From Motacilla alba alba (Eukaryota > Chordata > Aves > Passeriformes > Motacillidae): a DNA stretch of 64,000 bases. Both the position numbers and the translations under genes were made by a program. The stretch spans positions 42,604,473 through 42,668,472 of the forward strand of contig NC_052046.1 of assembly GCF_015832195.1 (NCBI RefSeq), given 5' to 3'. The notes beneath the pieces are model-generated. The model was given only the letters and a program-made list of their open reading frames with translations, did no database searches and was not told the origin of the DNA. Positions 13,200 through 42,490 of the stretch are shown here, piece by piece; position 1 is the first letter of the stretch, and the number at the start of each line of letters is the position of its first letter.

Positions 13200-15617
13200 T
13201 TTATTAACAAGCATATAATATTCATTGGCAAAACACTGGATACAAGCTTCACTATCATAAAATCAAAACATTAAGCATTAATCCCCAAAAGGCTTATTCA
13301 GACAAAACTAGCCACCAGTAGTACAGAAATTACACAGCAACACAAAGCATTAAAAATTGTAAACTTTTAAATGAAGCTAAGCCAAAAATATGGTTTTACA
13401 CTCTGACAGTTCCAGAATCTTTATTATGCCACATATGAGGATAAAAGGCTTAGTGGTTGCACTGGCTAATTGTCCCTTAACTGCAAGATGATCCTGTTTG
13501 CAGAAGGAAAGAACAAACTTTCCTTTTGTCCAGATAAGTCACTTGAATTAAAGATTCCATCAAACCAATACTTTCCGTTTCAAACAGAAATAACAAAAAT
13601 AGTGGAATATCAGTACTCAAAACTCAGGAGTTCTTCCTTCAGCCATACCTCTGTTTGAATGAATGATCCCACTGGTTTCTCTGGAACCATCCAGGTTATT
13701 AGTAAAGTTACCAATGTAAATGTTCATAGAATTGGACAAGTAGTTCATACCCTACCACCAGGACATGAACAGGTCATTGTGGCTTCAAAAGATTTCAAAA
13801 AAACTCTAAGTAGGGTAAAACATGGAACAAATAGTAGAGTCATACCTTTAATTTGTATGTAAATAAACAGGTAAAACATTACCTGTTGATTTGCCACAAG
13901 ACTCAAGTTCCTAGGTAATTTTTGTCCTGACTGCAAGTTTTAATGAGAGCAGAGATTGAAGCATTGTTCCATGCTCTTCGGTGTTGTTTTCTGCAACTTT
14001 TTCTTCAAAAACGGATCTCAAGACCCAAGTAACATCTAATTGTATCTTATGTAGGGAGACTCATGTGTGGAACAATTTCTGTTACCAACTTTAGGCAGAC
14101 TAACTAAAGTTGCATTAATGTTTTCAGTGAAACATCCAAACTGAAGTGATTACCTGAGGAAAAGCAGAAACTTGATTCTTCTGTTCAGTAAAGCCTTCTG
14201 TACAAAATGTGTACCTAAGATTCATCTCACTGATGTACAGACTGGTTGGCTTTTTCCTATTATCTTTATCTCAATGTAATATGCAGAATGCTGTAAAACA
14301 GCAAGTTATATTTATCTTCTAGTAGAAAAAAAATATCTGTAAATCCCCTAGAACTGTGTTGTTATAAAGACAATAAGAGCCAGATAAGCTTTCAAAGGCT
14401 CATAGCCTACTGGAAAAAATAGCACCATCATATTTGTAGTCTGATATTTTTTACGGTCCCATATCTCCTGAGTGACAGTGTTGTGTATCCTATTGCACAA
14501 CAATAGAAAAAAATATTCCCAGGTGTGATGGTACACAAATATACCAGACCTAACAATGGCACAAAACATTTTCAGATAGGCTGCAAGTCTTGTCGATTGC
14601 TTCCACAATTCACATTAAGGTTTCTTGCAAGATCATTTATTTTAAAATATTGCTGACAGATAGTTCTTGTACTTACAGAAATTTTAAATCCCCCATTTCA
14701 CTCATAAAATAAAAAATGGAACAAAGCATAAAACACACACACCCACCCCCAAATAACAGCCCCAAATAAAACTCCATTTGAACATGTGAGAAAAGCCATC
14801 TACATTCCTTTTAAATGTAATGGTAAGTAGATGCTACATTTACAATTTAAACATAAGCCTAATAAATGCATGTTTCAAACCTATTGCACAAAAGCATAAG
14901 TAATGCTCTTTATCCATACAAAACAAAAACATACAGATGAAAGCTACTCAAACTCAATGTAAAAGGAAGAAGCTTGTAAAAACATCTTACTATTTCAATT
15001 TATATGCCCGTAAATAAAGCTGGACCACTAAAACCAAAAATACTTGGATGGTAAAATAAGACAGAAGGCTTAAAATAGAATAAATAATTTTATAAAGTTA
15101 AAATTTAAACCCCCAAATCTTATTTAAATTCAATATTATATATTCTATCTGAATTCTTTATTTTTAATGAAAGTATACTTAATGAGACTCTAATCCCAGG
15201 TGATTCATCAGTCTCACTGCTGCTGAGGATAATGCAACAAGATACTTCCTTACTGCAACTATTTACCAGCGTAAGAAATTGTAAAAACTACTTCACAGTA
15301 ATGGCATCTTCACAAAAGCCAAAATCATCTACCACGATCTCATTAGGACTAAGAAATATGTATGTCCAAGTCCAAATTTTAGTTCAACTTTTAACAGTAT
15401 CAGGGTTACTTTACCCAATATAATCTTGATATAAATTGTCTCTTAAGTGTCACAGAAATTAAACAAGGCTCTGACCCAAAGAAGACCTCGCTCTACACTG
15501 TGGTCTTTTAGTGAGACTAACATATGGTACAGACAGAGTCACACCACTCCCGAGGGCAATTTTTGTAGTGAAGATGTTATCACATGTGATTTAGAAAAAC
15601 AACTGAGTAACTTTGGA

Positions 15618-15711
15618 GTTTTTTGTTAGTTTGGGGGTTTTTTGTTTGGTTTTCTTTGTTTTTGTTTTTCTTTTGTTGTTTTTGTTTTTTTGTGTTTTTT
15701 TTTTTTTTTAC
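15618..15711. repeat. T-rich low-complexity tract (A-rich on the PCGF3 sense strand)
   Basis: About 95 bp made almost only of T with scattered G, ending in a run of T just before 15711. It lies in the presumed 3' UTR and would be an A-rich internal tract in the mRNA, prone to false oligo-dT priming. Confidence 0.85.
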
Positions 15712-16126
15712 TGGTGCAGTTTTAGCAGATTAAACACATTGCAAAAGCAGTTACACACAATTACAAGCAAAAACCCCAGCTATAGGTATTAATACTGGCT
15801 TGAATTTATGTATCCATATAAACAGAGTTTTCTATATACTGATAGCACCATAACAAATTCAAGTGATTCTAAAGATGGTTATAAAGTTATAAGTTTTGTA
15901 TTGTAAGTTGTTACAGCAAGAGATAGATTTGAAAGGCTTCTGAATTTGTGTGTTCGTTATTAATTTCTCAGTTGCTTAAGTACACAAGGAAGAAATGAAA
16001 TCCCAATGTACTTTAACAGCACTGCGTCAATATCTAGTCATACAAAAGTTTCCTGCAGTACACACACTTACACACTTGAGGTAGACAGATCTCATTTATA
16101 TGTGTATATGTATATATATTTTTGTT

Positions 16127-16128
<2 letters not shown>

Positions 16129-16195
<67 letters not shown>
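16129..16195. repeat. (TA)n microsatellite, about 33 units
   Basis: An uninterrupted TA dinucleotide run of 67 bp, preceded by an imperfect TGTATATG/TATATATA lead at 16098-16119. It lies inside the presumed PCGF3 3' UTR. Short reading frames coding YIYIYI across it are artefacts of the repeat. Confidence 0.97.
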
Positions 16196-16197
<2 letters not shown>

Positions 16198-18520
16198 TGA
16201 TTAAGGTGGTTAATCAGAATGCTGTCTGGCAGCTTTAGTTTAATGTCTACATCAGGTACAGCCACTGTGTGTATACTCTGGGTGCACAGAGCTGGGACCT
16301 TTACAGTCCTATCCACATTCTCAGGGCCTCAGTGGCAAAGCCAGCCTCTTTTTCACCCTAGAGCAGTAACAATCACGTAAGAAACAGCTCCAGAGAGGCC
16401 CAGCTTGTCAGCTTGTGTACACATCCATACCACCTGCATTGACTGCTTTCATGGAAAGTTTTAAAATGGTAGACACATGATCTTGTTTGTTCTTTTCTGC
16501 CAGATCAAGTAATGCTAAAGACAGAGAAAAAGATGAAAATACACAAACAGCAAGACAAAATCGGAGCCAAATTTGATTGCATGAATCACAGACATGCACA
16601 CAAACACCACACAAGAACCAGATGTGGAGTTCTGTGTGACCTAAACATTCAAATGCAGCTATCTTAAGACTTTCACCCGCATGGACAGCAGCATGTTCTC
16701 AGCCTTTGTGTGGTTCTCCTTTCCATCTCCTCAATTCAGGAGGCTCCCTTTCATTCTCTGCTTACATAATTTCTTTTTAATTTCCTTCCAACTCACATCT
16801 GTGACTGTAATCAAAAATAAGGAGCCCTGTTGTCAAAGGTAAGCACAAGCAGCAGCAGAGCTGGGAAAGGAGAACTAAAGACTCCAGAGAGAGAAATTAA
16901 GGGAAATGTGCTGAGGGATGTAGCGCTTTGAAAACTCAAGAGGAAGAATATTTAAAATGCTTAGATAAATCTCTTGCAGTATCAGCTTCCGGTTACTAAG
17001 TAACACTTTCTAGCAGAAGAAGCAAAAGCGCACAGCAAGAGGAAGCAGGGCTTCTTATCCAAAGACAATTCATCAAAAAATAACAGGGTTTAATAATAGG
17101 AATAGCAACTAGCATTTTCAGCTGACAGGAAAACTCTTCCAAAAATTAGGTTAACTATTTCCAGCTGGCAATAATAGGGCATACACTGTGTTCAGTGACT
17201 TCACACCTGCGCCAGACACATGTTCTTACAATTGTACTATGGACAATACATAGTGGATATAGCTTGCAGAAATCACTTTCAACTACAGTTTTTTAAAAGT
17301 CAAATATTTCCAAAAGCTTTACAAAAAGTGCAGTGAGCCCTGCTAAGTGCCACTGAGGGTGCTTTCTATAACATATATAGTTATATGTGTATATAGATGT
17401 ATGTACCCATACATATATTAATGTGTATTACTTTGCATCCATTAGGGCTGATGCAAGCAAAATTACTATTTAAGGCCAAAAGGTGCTAAAATAATCTTGT
17501 CTTGACTCCCCCTTCCTCCCCACCCCATGTAAGTTTGGAACTGCAGTACAGAAAAAGCTATGGTTTCATAAGAAAACAGCTAAAGAAATTTAAAGCTGCC
17601 TGTAAGTTTTAATCAGTGAAGTGAAAAATCTGCAATACTCCCAAAGTTGTCCAAGAGCCACTGTTTCAACAGCTAGTCATAGCAAATTCTCTCTAAATTA
17701 TAAACTGATTTCTGCAAGCCACAAATACATAAGAAATGTTTATTTTTTAAGAAATTCACTAATCTAGCACTTGTGAGTATTTGTCATTACGTGGTGCAAT
17801 TTATACCATAGCAAAATATATATCACAGCACATTAAAATCAACTGAAATTATTTCTATTAGTCTTACCAAATTAACACGTATACAGAAGTATCAAAACTT
17901 TATTAAAACACAAGGTGAGGGAGAGCAATAACTGGGCAAAAATGACAAATTTACTGGTTTCCCAGATTTTCTTAAGTTTTCAATGCAGCATAATAAATTA
18001 TCACCAGTCACTGTATTATCAGGTATGTTCAATGCTCTACAGAATAACTTGAATAAAGCCAATGCAATCAGGCATACTATATAAGACAATAACACTTTGC
18101 AAAAATATAGTTTTTAAAGATTCAGAATGCGAGAAGTAACTAAAGCAACTTGGTGTCAAAAGCAACATATTTTTATCACCCCACAACACTCAAACTTTTT
18201 TCTGTGTGTAACTGTAAGAGACAAATCAGGCTGAGCTACATGGAACTGTGAAGTGTTTTCAGTATCTGTAAACTTAATGCTGGTAGTGTCTTGCTGAGTT
18301 GAAACTTCTTTCTTCCGTACAAAAAAAGTATAAATATTGTCTGCCCAGAAATCTAGGTAACACATCCCTAGAAGAAATATTCAGGACAGCCCACTATGAA
18401 AGCCCTCCAGTCTTCCAAAATTATTCAGCTGGTTTGTGTCATGTGATTAGTGATGCACTAAGAAGGTGCCAGATGATAGTCTCTGCAAAAAGCTCTGTCC
18501 AGAAGGACAATAAAGTTCCC

Positions 18521-34289
<15,769 letters not shown>

Positions 34290-35332
34290 TTAACCCAGCT
34301 TCAGACTTTCGTACAATGTACACGGATGTGTGTGCACAGTGGTAGCACTAACTTTTATGTCACTTCACAGAAACTAAACAATGTAAACCCTACACTATTT
34401 TGCAAGTCAGTAGTGCAAGAGCATAGAAAATGGCCCTTCCAGTATGCTACTAATAAATTCCTTTACAAACCAACAGACTCAGATTTAAGGTGAAACCCTA
34501 CTATCCTGGTAACTTGAGTCATCATATTCAGTCTAGTAATGATGGAAAACTCACAAAATACGGAGGAATAAAATCCTCAAAGTAGGTGACTTTCAGATTC
34601 AAAAGTGTTTTGACAATTGAAAAGTCAAAGCAGCTGTTCAGTTTAACCACACTTTTAAGTGTTTACCTTGTGTCACTATGTTAAAACAATTTCAAATCTG
34701 TCTCTCAATAATGGAGCTGGAGAGCAAACCTTCCAAAATCCCTTTTATTTAAACAGAAGTTAATTGAAGACTACATTAAAGATTAAAATCATTTCATTGG
34801 CAGAGGAACAGTTGGTTGTGCTAAAACTTGAACTAGACATTTTTCCTTTCTTTTGAGCATGGGATGGCATAAGCATCTTTAAAAGGAAAAAAAATTAGAA
34901 ATCAAAAATCAAAAAGCTCATTTAAACTTTTTTTGCAGTAACCCCAGTTGCCTAGAGAGAAAACACCACACAAAACCCATGCCTTTACAAATAAACTGTT
35001 ACATTTTAAACACAGCTGTTGTTATTTTTTTCAAAACATTTTCAAAATTGTACTGTTATCAGAATTTGACTAGCATTCTAGTCAATTAACAGAGCAGGCT
35101 ATACTTGCTTACAGCCTCCTATACATGGCTCTCGTACTGCAGAAGTCACCAAATTACTGTTCTCCTTTAAAGTGATTTTACTATCCCTGGCTCACAAATA
35201 CTGATTCTTATCTAGCTCAGTTTGGAAAACATTTCAGAATTCGAATGGTGACACATGTTCCCTAAGTTTCACACTGAAACACGGCAACAAGGTTGTCTGA
35301 TCTTTAACTTTCTCACCTTTTTTTTCCCTTTT

Positions 35333-35374
35333 GTCTTAGTACCACTTCACTTTTTCAGTGAAGTGGTACTAAGA
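35333..35374. repeat. perfect hairpin, 17-bp arms, 5-nt loop
   Basis: The arms CTTAGTACCACTTCACT (35335-35351) and AGTGAAGTGGTACTAAG (35357-35373) pair without mismatch around TTTTC. The T at 35334 and A at 35374 add one more pair. A T-rich left flank and A-rich right flank would extend the pairing imperfectly. It lies 1.1 kb upstream of the PCGF3 start exon, in the presumed first intron. Confidence 0.95.
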
Positions 35375-36278
35375 AAAAAGAAGTATCAAACGACAGACTT
35401 CCACACCTATCTGAACTATTTCAGTGCAGAGAAGTAGCAAATGTTCCACTGTAAACTGTGGAGAAACACATCCAACACCCACCCTTTCAAATCTGCATTG
35501 TCCTATACAAAAAAGACTAGGAAGATTTCCAGTTCTCATGATTGAGAAGTAAACAATGGGAGGAAAAAAAAAATCAGTATTTTATAGTATTTGAGATTTA
35601 GTTATAAATCCAGTAACCTCCCATTAAATAAGAATAAAAGAGCAGCTTGGTTTTGCAGTAGACAAAATAGGTGAGAAACGTATACTCAGAACCTGAATTA
35701 CTTTCCTAATTGTAGAATTATTTTTAACCCTCTGAAAACCAGACACACATTAAAATCTTTCACGTTAGTGCATGAGGTCATCAGTTAAACGCTACTACAT
35801 GAGGTATGCAGGTTTCTGTGGTGCTGATTCAATATCACTCTTCAAGAGCTCAAGGGATGGCATCAAGCCACCAGTTAATTTGAAAGCGGGCATGCTAAAA
35901 AACACAATTCATGACAGACATAAGTGAAATTAGCCTAAACAGATCCTGAAAAAGGCAGTATCAATACAACTAGTTGCTTGTCTAGACAGGAATTCAGAAG
36001 AAGGTGTTCAAGACAACCACAGGCAGAAATTCACGCACTTCTAAGGCAGAAGAGCCAAAGACTTAACAGCGAAATCTGAAGCAAAGAAGTTGTTTATTTC
36101 CTAGAAAAAAAATTACAATTTTTCTTCCCAATAGTAGAGATAAATGTTGCCATTAGAAGAATCATCAATAAAGAAACAAAACAATTCAGATGGGGTATAA
36201 TATTATGAGAACAGTGACTGAACCATACAACAAAGGCAAAAATAATACAAAATAGTAATAAAGCCCATTGTGCCAGGG

Positions 36279-36298
36279 GAAAAAAAAAAAAAAAAAAA
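36279..36298. repeat. homopolymer A tract
   Basis: About 20 consecutive A, possibly the oligo(A) end of an unidentified retroposed sequence. No body of a retroposon is recognised next to it. Confidence 0.8.
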
Positions 36299-37983
36299 GA
36301 TGATATCAAGAATAATACACACTCTTCCAACTTAATAGGAAAAAAATCATACACATTTTGGTACTGGAAAAATGAGTATATTCTAAAATATCAAGACCAT
36401 GCCTATCAAATCAACCTTATGAAAATTTCATACACCTTTGAAGGAGGACAGAAAGTCGCTCTCATTAGATGTCCGAAGGACTGAAAATAAGAACTATTGG
36501 AAGAAGCAACAGAAATGTAAGAGGCCTTTCCAGGGCAGTAGACACCTCAAAAGGTGATAAAACCTACAGGAGGAGATTTCTCCAGAAGGCCTGTCCCATG
36601 CTGCCTTCTTGGAGCTACTAAAACAGGAGAAGGATCTCTTCTCTGTTCATGCATAGATCCAGTCAGGGTTGCTTCAGCACACCTTAAATCTCCAATAAAC
36701 AATTCAACTTTCAAGGTAACTGGCTTTGTAAGCATGCTATCAGTGTCAGACTTTATTTAAGCCTGCAATTGTGACCCATATGCTCTAGTCTTGGGAAAAA
36801 AAAAGAACTTAGAATGCCTCTCTTGCTTTTCAAAACAGTTAACCTGTTACAACAAGAGGACTCACTAAAAAATTTTTAAATTAATAAAAATAAAATTTCA
36901 AAAGGGCCAGACCACTTCATATCTATTTAGAAAGGTAGAGAGAAGCTCGCAAAAAATGGCATATTACCAAGATGTCAGTTCAGTCAGATAACATAAATGC
37001 TCAGACTTTGCAGAAAACTTGAATTGCTTCCTAGAGGGAAATAGAAAAAAAATTTTAGCAGAACTAATGACACATATAAAGAAAAATAGAGACACTAATA
37101 TTACAGCCTCATATAAGAAATTAAATTCATTAATCATAGCAACTAATTAAAAACATAAAGTAATTCCATATTATGTAAAGCAATTCCACATTTATCACCT
37201 GCCTGTTCTGTATCACTTCGGCTGGAAGTAAATAACATAACTGCAGATTTCATCATCAACTATTTTTTTCTCATTATTATTGCATTTGAAGACGATACAC
37301 AGTCATACTAGGAAATACAAAGCTAAGCTACTACTCACAATCGTTAAGAAGAAACACTCCATGTGGATAGGTGGCTAATACAGATGTCCTTCATGTTCCT
37401 ATCTGGAATACACTATCAGTTCAGAAGAGGCACTAGCACTACTTGTACCACCCATCTGCTCTTGGGAAGGCATCCCAAGATGCCCATGTTTCTACAGCCT
37501 AGTGCCAAACAAAAGTGAAGCACCACTTTTATCATATAAGACAGCCAAGTTGTTATCATCCCACCAAAATACATGCCAGTAATCTCATACAAACTGGAAT
37601 TAAACAGCAAGACCACACAACATCCTAAACATCAAATTTGACTAAGAATCACACAAGCTATTTTTCTATTTTCCAGACAAATCTAGGTCTCCCTTAAACA
37701 ACCTCCATTTGAAAAAGGGATATTTTTTAAAATCTGAATTCCAGATGACCTCTTTCACAGAACTCATCTTCCCATCTCTCAAACAGCTATATGTTGAAAA
37801 GAAAGCTAAGAATGAATTTGCATACCTCCAAAACAAGTAATTTAACCTTGAAAACAAAAACCACACAAGTCTAATTACGTATTCCCAAGAAACTGTGCAG
37901 CTTAAAAGCACAGACAGATATCTGGATAACACACTGAGCCACTTGGTCTGACCTCAGTTTACTCTGCTTTGAGCAGCTGGATA

Positions 37984-38255
37984 ATATAGAATATCCTGAA
38001 TTGGAAGAGACACATGGAATCATCAAGTCCAAATCCTGCCCTGCACAGGACATGCCTAATGTCTCTCATGTGCCTGAGAGTATCGTTGAAACGCTTCTTG
38101 AACTCTGTCAGGCTTGGTGCTGTGACCACTTCCCTGGGGAGCCTGTTCTATTGCCCAACTACCCTCTGAAGGAAAAACCTTTCCCCAATACCTAACTTAA
38201 ACCTTCCCTGACACACATCATGGCATTCCCTCAGGTCCTATTACAGGTAACCTCA
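37984..38255 (-). mobile_element. CR1 LINE 3' fragment, older or distinct subfamily
   Basis: The plus strand reads TAGAATATCCTGAATTGGAA, AACGCTTCTTGAACTCTGTC, TCCCTGGGGAGCCTGTTCTA and GGCATTCCCTCAGGTCCTAT. This is the reverse complement of a CR1 tail whose wording differs from the copy at 1786-2195, which suggests a different CR1 subfamily. Its orientation is the same as PCGF3. Confidence 0.85.
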
Positions 38256-38752
38256 CATGAAGGACATAATCTTTTCCTAACCTGAATCATCATATGATCC
38301 TATGAATTTACTACCTCTGCCTATCCATGTATTAAACAAGCTGAACTTCTTACTATATTGACTGATCTCAAGCTGCTGATGACTGTTAGACAATCAAAGA
38401 GACACCAACTCAATGAAGTTAGCATGAGCTCAACATCTAAAACTGGCTGCTGCAAAAAGAAAACACACAGAATCAGGGTGACATTAAAGTCATGCACACC
38501 AGCTTGAACCAATAATAGGAGATATGTTTACTTTTCCAAAGCACAACCTAGGCTGATACCTTCTTGCCAAAAAACATATATATATATATATAAAATCAAA
38601 CCAAAAACATATCTCCCAATTGACACTTACTTTTTTGTTTTACAGAGACTCACTAGAATGTGCAGGATTTAGTAGGCGTAGCAAGCCTCTAAAAGAGAGC
38701 ATTTACATTTGCCTTATTTTGTAATGTGACCCATCATGCACTGTAGAAGACA

Positions 38753-38777
38753 CATGCTCAAGAGCTTCTTGAGCATG
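38753..38777. repeat. perfect hairpin, 11-bp arms, 3-nt loop
   Basis: The arms CATGCTCAAGA and TCTTGAGCATG flank GCT. It lies in the presumed first intron of PCGF3. Confidence 0.95.
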
Positions 38778-39362
38778 GATCACAGGACCACAGTCAAGTT
38801 CAGAAGAAGTTTCACAGAAAGCTACCAACCAATATACAACCAGGTAAATTCAGACATACCAAATCCTAAACATTTACAGTATCATTTTCCAAACCTTAGC
38901 AAATAGCTCATTTGAACACTGTGAACCTCAGGCTCCCACTAAACCCCCACGGCAGTTAGCACACAAGAGAAAATACCATACTTTAATTTAGTTTTAAGAA
39001 AGCCAAAGCCAAGAAAGGCATATCTCTGTAAAACAGAGTTTAACAGAGACCAGAAGTTCTTTAGTTCTTCTAAATTAAACTGTTAGTTCTTCTGAAATTT
39101 ACCTGCTCAAATAGTAACCTATTGAGTTAGTTGCTTGACAGCAAGCAATCTCAAACTTTAAGAACTGTAGATAACTTTGAAACTTTCAATCCACTAACTG
39201 AACTGTGACACTTGATTAAAAAAATGTGAAGTCTTGTTTTGTACTTAGTCAACAAATGAACACTGGAGCCAAAACACAGTTCTTCTCCCTCAAAACCATG
39301 TTGCCAGAATAAGCAGAAGTCACTCCTCAGTTCTATAATCACAAAACTCTACTCAACTCACT

Positions 39363-39505
39363 AACCAACCAACCAAAAAAAAAAAAAAAATCCACCAAAA
39401 AAAAATCCAGAACAAAACAAAATGCAAAGAAAAGCAAAGCAAAATAAAACAAAACCAACCAAACAAACCCAAAAAACCCAAAAACTAAAAACCCCACAAC
39501 AGAAA
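39363..39505. repeat. A-rich low-complexity tract
   Basis: About 140 bp composed of A with interspersed C (AACCAACC, AAAACAAAACC, AACCCAAAAAACCC types), in the presumed first intron just before the CR1 fragment at 39.6 kb. Confidence 0.85.
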
Positions 39506-39599
39506 ACCAAAAGCCCATCTAAAAAAGACACACCAACCTGAGCCTCGACTATTTTTACAGGAAATGTAAATTCATAAAAAGCGTACCCTCAACATGTTG

Positions 39600-39930
39600 C
39601 ATAGATTCGTAGGATAATGTTACGGATATAATGAAGTAACCTCTCCAAGCTTCTCTAATCTAACCTTACACTCAAAGCAGGCCCACTTAAATAGAGTTAC
39701 AGTGGGCTATTCACGCTTCACTCTGAAAATGTTCAATAATTAAGTTTCCACAGCCTCTTTGGGCAACCTTTTCCAGTGCCTGACCACCCTCACTGGCAAA
39801 AAATGCTCCTACTGTCTCACAGGAATCTCCTGCATTGCAACTTGGGTACAATGCCTCTCATTCTACAAGTGTGCACCTCCAAGAGTAGGTGCAGTACCCT
39901 CATCTTGATTTCTGTCCACAGGTTGTGTAG
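39600..39930 (-). mobile_element. CR1 LINE 3' fragment, strongly diverged
   Basis: The clearest part is CAGCCTCTTTGGGCAACC, followed by TTCCAGTGCCTGACCACCCT and CACTGGCAAAAAATGCTCC near 39750-39810, antisense CR1 3' UTR wording. The outer edges are diverged and approximate. Confidence 0.75.
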
Positions 39931-42019
39931 AAAATAGCAATAACATCTTCCCTAATTAAAGAGTTTTGTAAACACTGCATAAAAAAGAGCTACACCAAAA
40001 TCTTACTCAATAGCTGAAGAGCCACTCTTTACCCAAGTTGCTAGTACTTCATCCTGGTTATTATTTTGGAGGCAGAACAAATCAGCATGGCACTGCTTTA
40101 GAGAAATAGGAAGCCCTCTGAAGTGCTTAATAATTGAGAGATCCTGTTTAAAAAAGTTTAAAAAAGAAAATACTCACACCAATCTTTTACAAAGACAAAG
40201 CCTACTTTTCTAACATATGCCACCACATCTGCTTGAAATGGATGGAAGACCTGGTAGAAGAATTCAATTATGAAGAGACAGTTTTCTTAACAGCTGCCAA
40301 GCCAACATACCAACAAAGGAGAGATAAGAGAAACTTTCTTTCAGTGCTGGAACATGAAACCCCAAACAAACACAGAAAATGTTCCAAACATTCAGCTAAC
40401 ATGAAAACAAGATAATTTGCAAAAACATTAGTATTTCTTCATCTTGGATCCAACTGACATTATTTTAAACCACACTGCTGGCACGGTGTCAGCCTGTCTG
40501 GATGTCTTACAAAACACCAAAAAGGGAGTGAGGGCATTTACAAAATCTGGACTATAGTCCCAATTAAAAAACAAGCAAACAAACAAACTCATACACACAC
40601 AAAGTCATAAGAGGCTGAAAGGGGACATGCACATTTCAGAAAGCTGACTTGTTTTGTTTGTGCTTCATCCCCTTCATCCACTAAGGCAGTGTTCTCTTAA
40701 GATGATCAAGCAAGAAGTTAAGCAACATATTACAGGCCTCTCCACTAAAATTGATATGACAAGCCAGCATATCTTAACACAAGCTCTCACATTTCAGAGA
40801 GATGTCAGCACTGAAACTATTATTCATGCAAGATTACAGAGAGGATCAGCAGAGGGACTCCTCAGAAGTACAGCCTTATCATTTATATAGAAACCAGTCC
40901 AGAATATTTTGGCCTACATGAGGCATACCTCTTAAAACAGCATTTCTTTTCAGAGTCTGCCATCCAGAGACCTGAAAAGACAGAAAAATAGTCTGAAAGT
41001 TAACATCTAAAATTCCTCAAAATACAGCTGCCACAAAGAAATACTCAGCTCACTAAATTCACCTAAGTGTTTAGGTTTCTCTATTAATTTAATAGAGAAC
41101 AGTGGGGGAGAAGCACTTGTAGGCAAGAAAAGGGGGAAAAACTTTCATCCCCAGGAAAAATAAAGAAAAATAAGATTTAACACAGTCTTCTACTAAACAA
41201 GGAAAAATGCTCAATAAGAAGTCCTAAGAAGTCCTGTTATCATGCAATGGAAAAATAAAAAGAAATTAATTATCTTCAAAAATGACAGGGAAAATAACCA
41301 AATAAATACGCAGAATTCTTTGACAACAACCTATGGACTAGAAAGTCTGTAAGAAAAAAAACATTTTGAATTGAAGATGCACATTTAGATGAGCAGCATT
41401 CTCAGTTTTCAAGCTATGTTTTCAAGTAATCTGCTCTTTGCATCTTAATCTTCCAAAATACTTTCAAGGAAATAACTAGTATTTCTAGAATCTCTAGCTA
41501 TTTGCCAGAATAAATTATATTTTTTAAAATAATAAGAAATAAGATCTTTATTCTTTGGTTAAAGGTGATACAATCTCACATGAATAGGTAAGTCTGACAG
41601 AAGAAGCAATTTTTTTATTGATTCACACAGGGAAGATTCAGCTGTTACAGTGACAAGTAAAGAGAACTACTAGTTCCATCTTCCTGCTCCAAAAAAATCA
41701 AAGGCATAGGCTGTAGTTACTGATTTTGTTGTTATATTGCTAAGGGAATTATGAAAATAATGACAAAACAAGCTGTTAATGATAGTACTTGACAAAAACT
41801 TCAGAACAATACCAATAAAAATCTCTTTGCAGTTTCACTGCAAACTTCTTTGACTGAATTAAAAATAAAAAATTACTATTAACTGAAAGCAATGCAGAGT
41901 TGCAGGAGATGCTCTTTTGTTGGAATCCACAAAAAAGATCCCCATTGAGGACACAAAGCTTCTCATACAGTAGAATAAATTCCATAAGACTTTGTTATTT
42001 AAAATATCTCTTTTTCCAG

Positions 42020-42313
42020 CAAAATGTGGAGATCAGAGCAGTCACTCTGCTTCTAAAGAAACCAGTTCAGAAGCGTATCACAACCCCAAAAGCACATCAC
42101 GACATGAACTCGAGTAACAAGTCTTCCAAAACTCCTTGTCATGCATCTTCCCTCACTACTGCTGGAAGAGGACAAGGTTACACTTTGGCTCATGTGGAAA
42201 AAGGAAGTGGCACTCAGTTTGTGACAAAAAAAACCACCCAAATTGGTCCTAAATCATCACTGTATTCTTCCAGTTCTAGTTACAGGGTGATAGTGACACA
42301 CTATGAAAGCTAA
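42020..42313 (+). other. exon-like open segment on the + strand (speculative)
   Basis: A polypyrimidine-AG (CTCTTTTTCCAG, ending 42019) precedes a frame open to a TAA at 42311. It is part of the longest open frame in the window (41900-42313). The translation is rich in K, S and T (for example KSSKTPCHASSLTTAGRGQG) and matches nothing I know. No clear donor is seen, so it would be a terminal exon. It lies antisense within the presumed PCGF3 first intron. Confidence 0.12.
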
Positions 42314-42490
42314 CAACAGGGAAATTCAGTTCCTTTTTAGATCTAGATGGGGGCTGGAGACTGGGCAAGTGCATCATTGTACTTATCTTGTAATAAGTTA
42401 GAAGTCAGTATTAGTGTTTTCTTTAAAGAATTTCTTAAGCGCTATGATTGCTATTAACAACTTGTCAGATTATCAAACCGTAACTGTAGA

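Larger units (their letters stand above)
13200..18520 (-). other. PCGF3: probable PCGF3 3' UTR with several candidate poly(A) signals
   Basis: No other gene or CR1 copy interrupts this AT-rich stretch, and PCGF3 mRNAs are known to have long 3' UTRs. On the minus strand, AATAAA hexamers occur at 17904-17899, 17744-17739, 15162-15157, 14641-14636 and 13205-13200. The last is followed by a G/T-enriched downstream stretch, as expected for a cleavage site, and is my choice for the distal end. Which signals are used cannot be seen from DNA. The true UTR may be shorter. Confidence 0.45.

Noticed and set aside
16006..16316. Frames coding repeated YI residues on both strands
   Set aside because: Produced by the (TA)n microsatellite.
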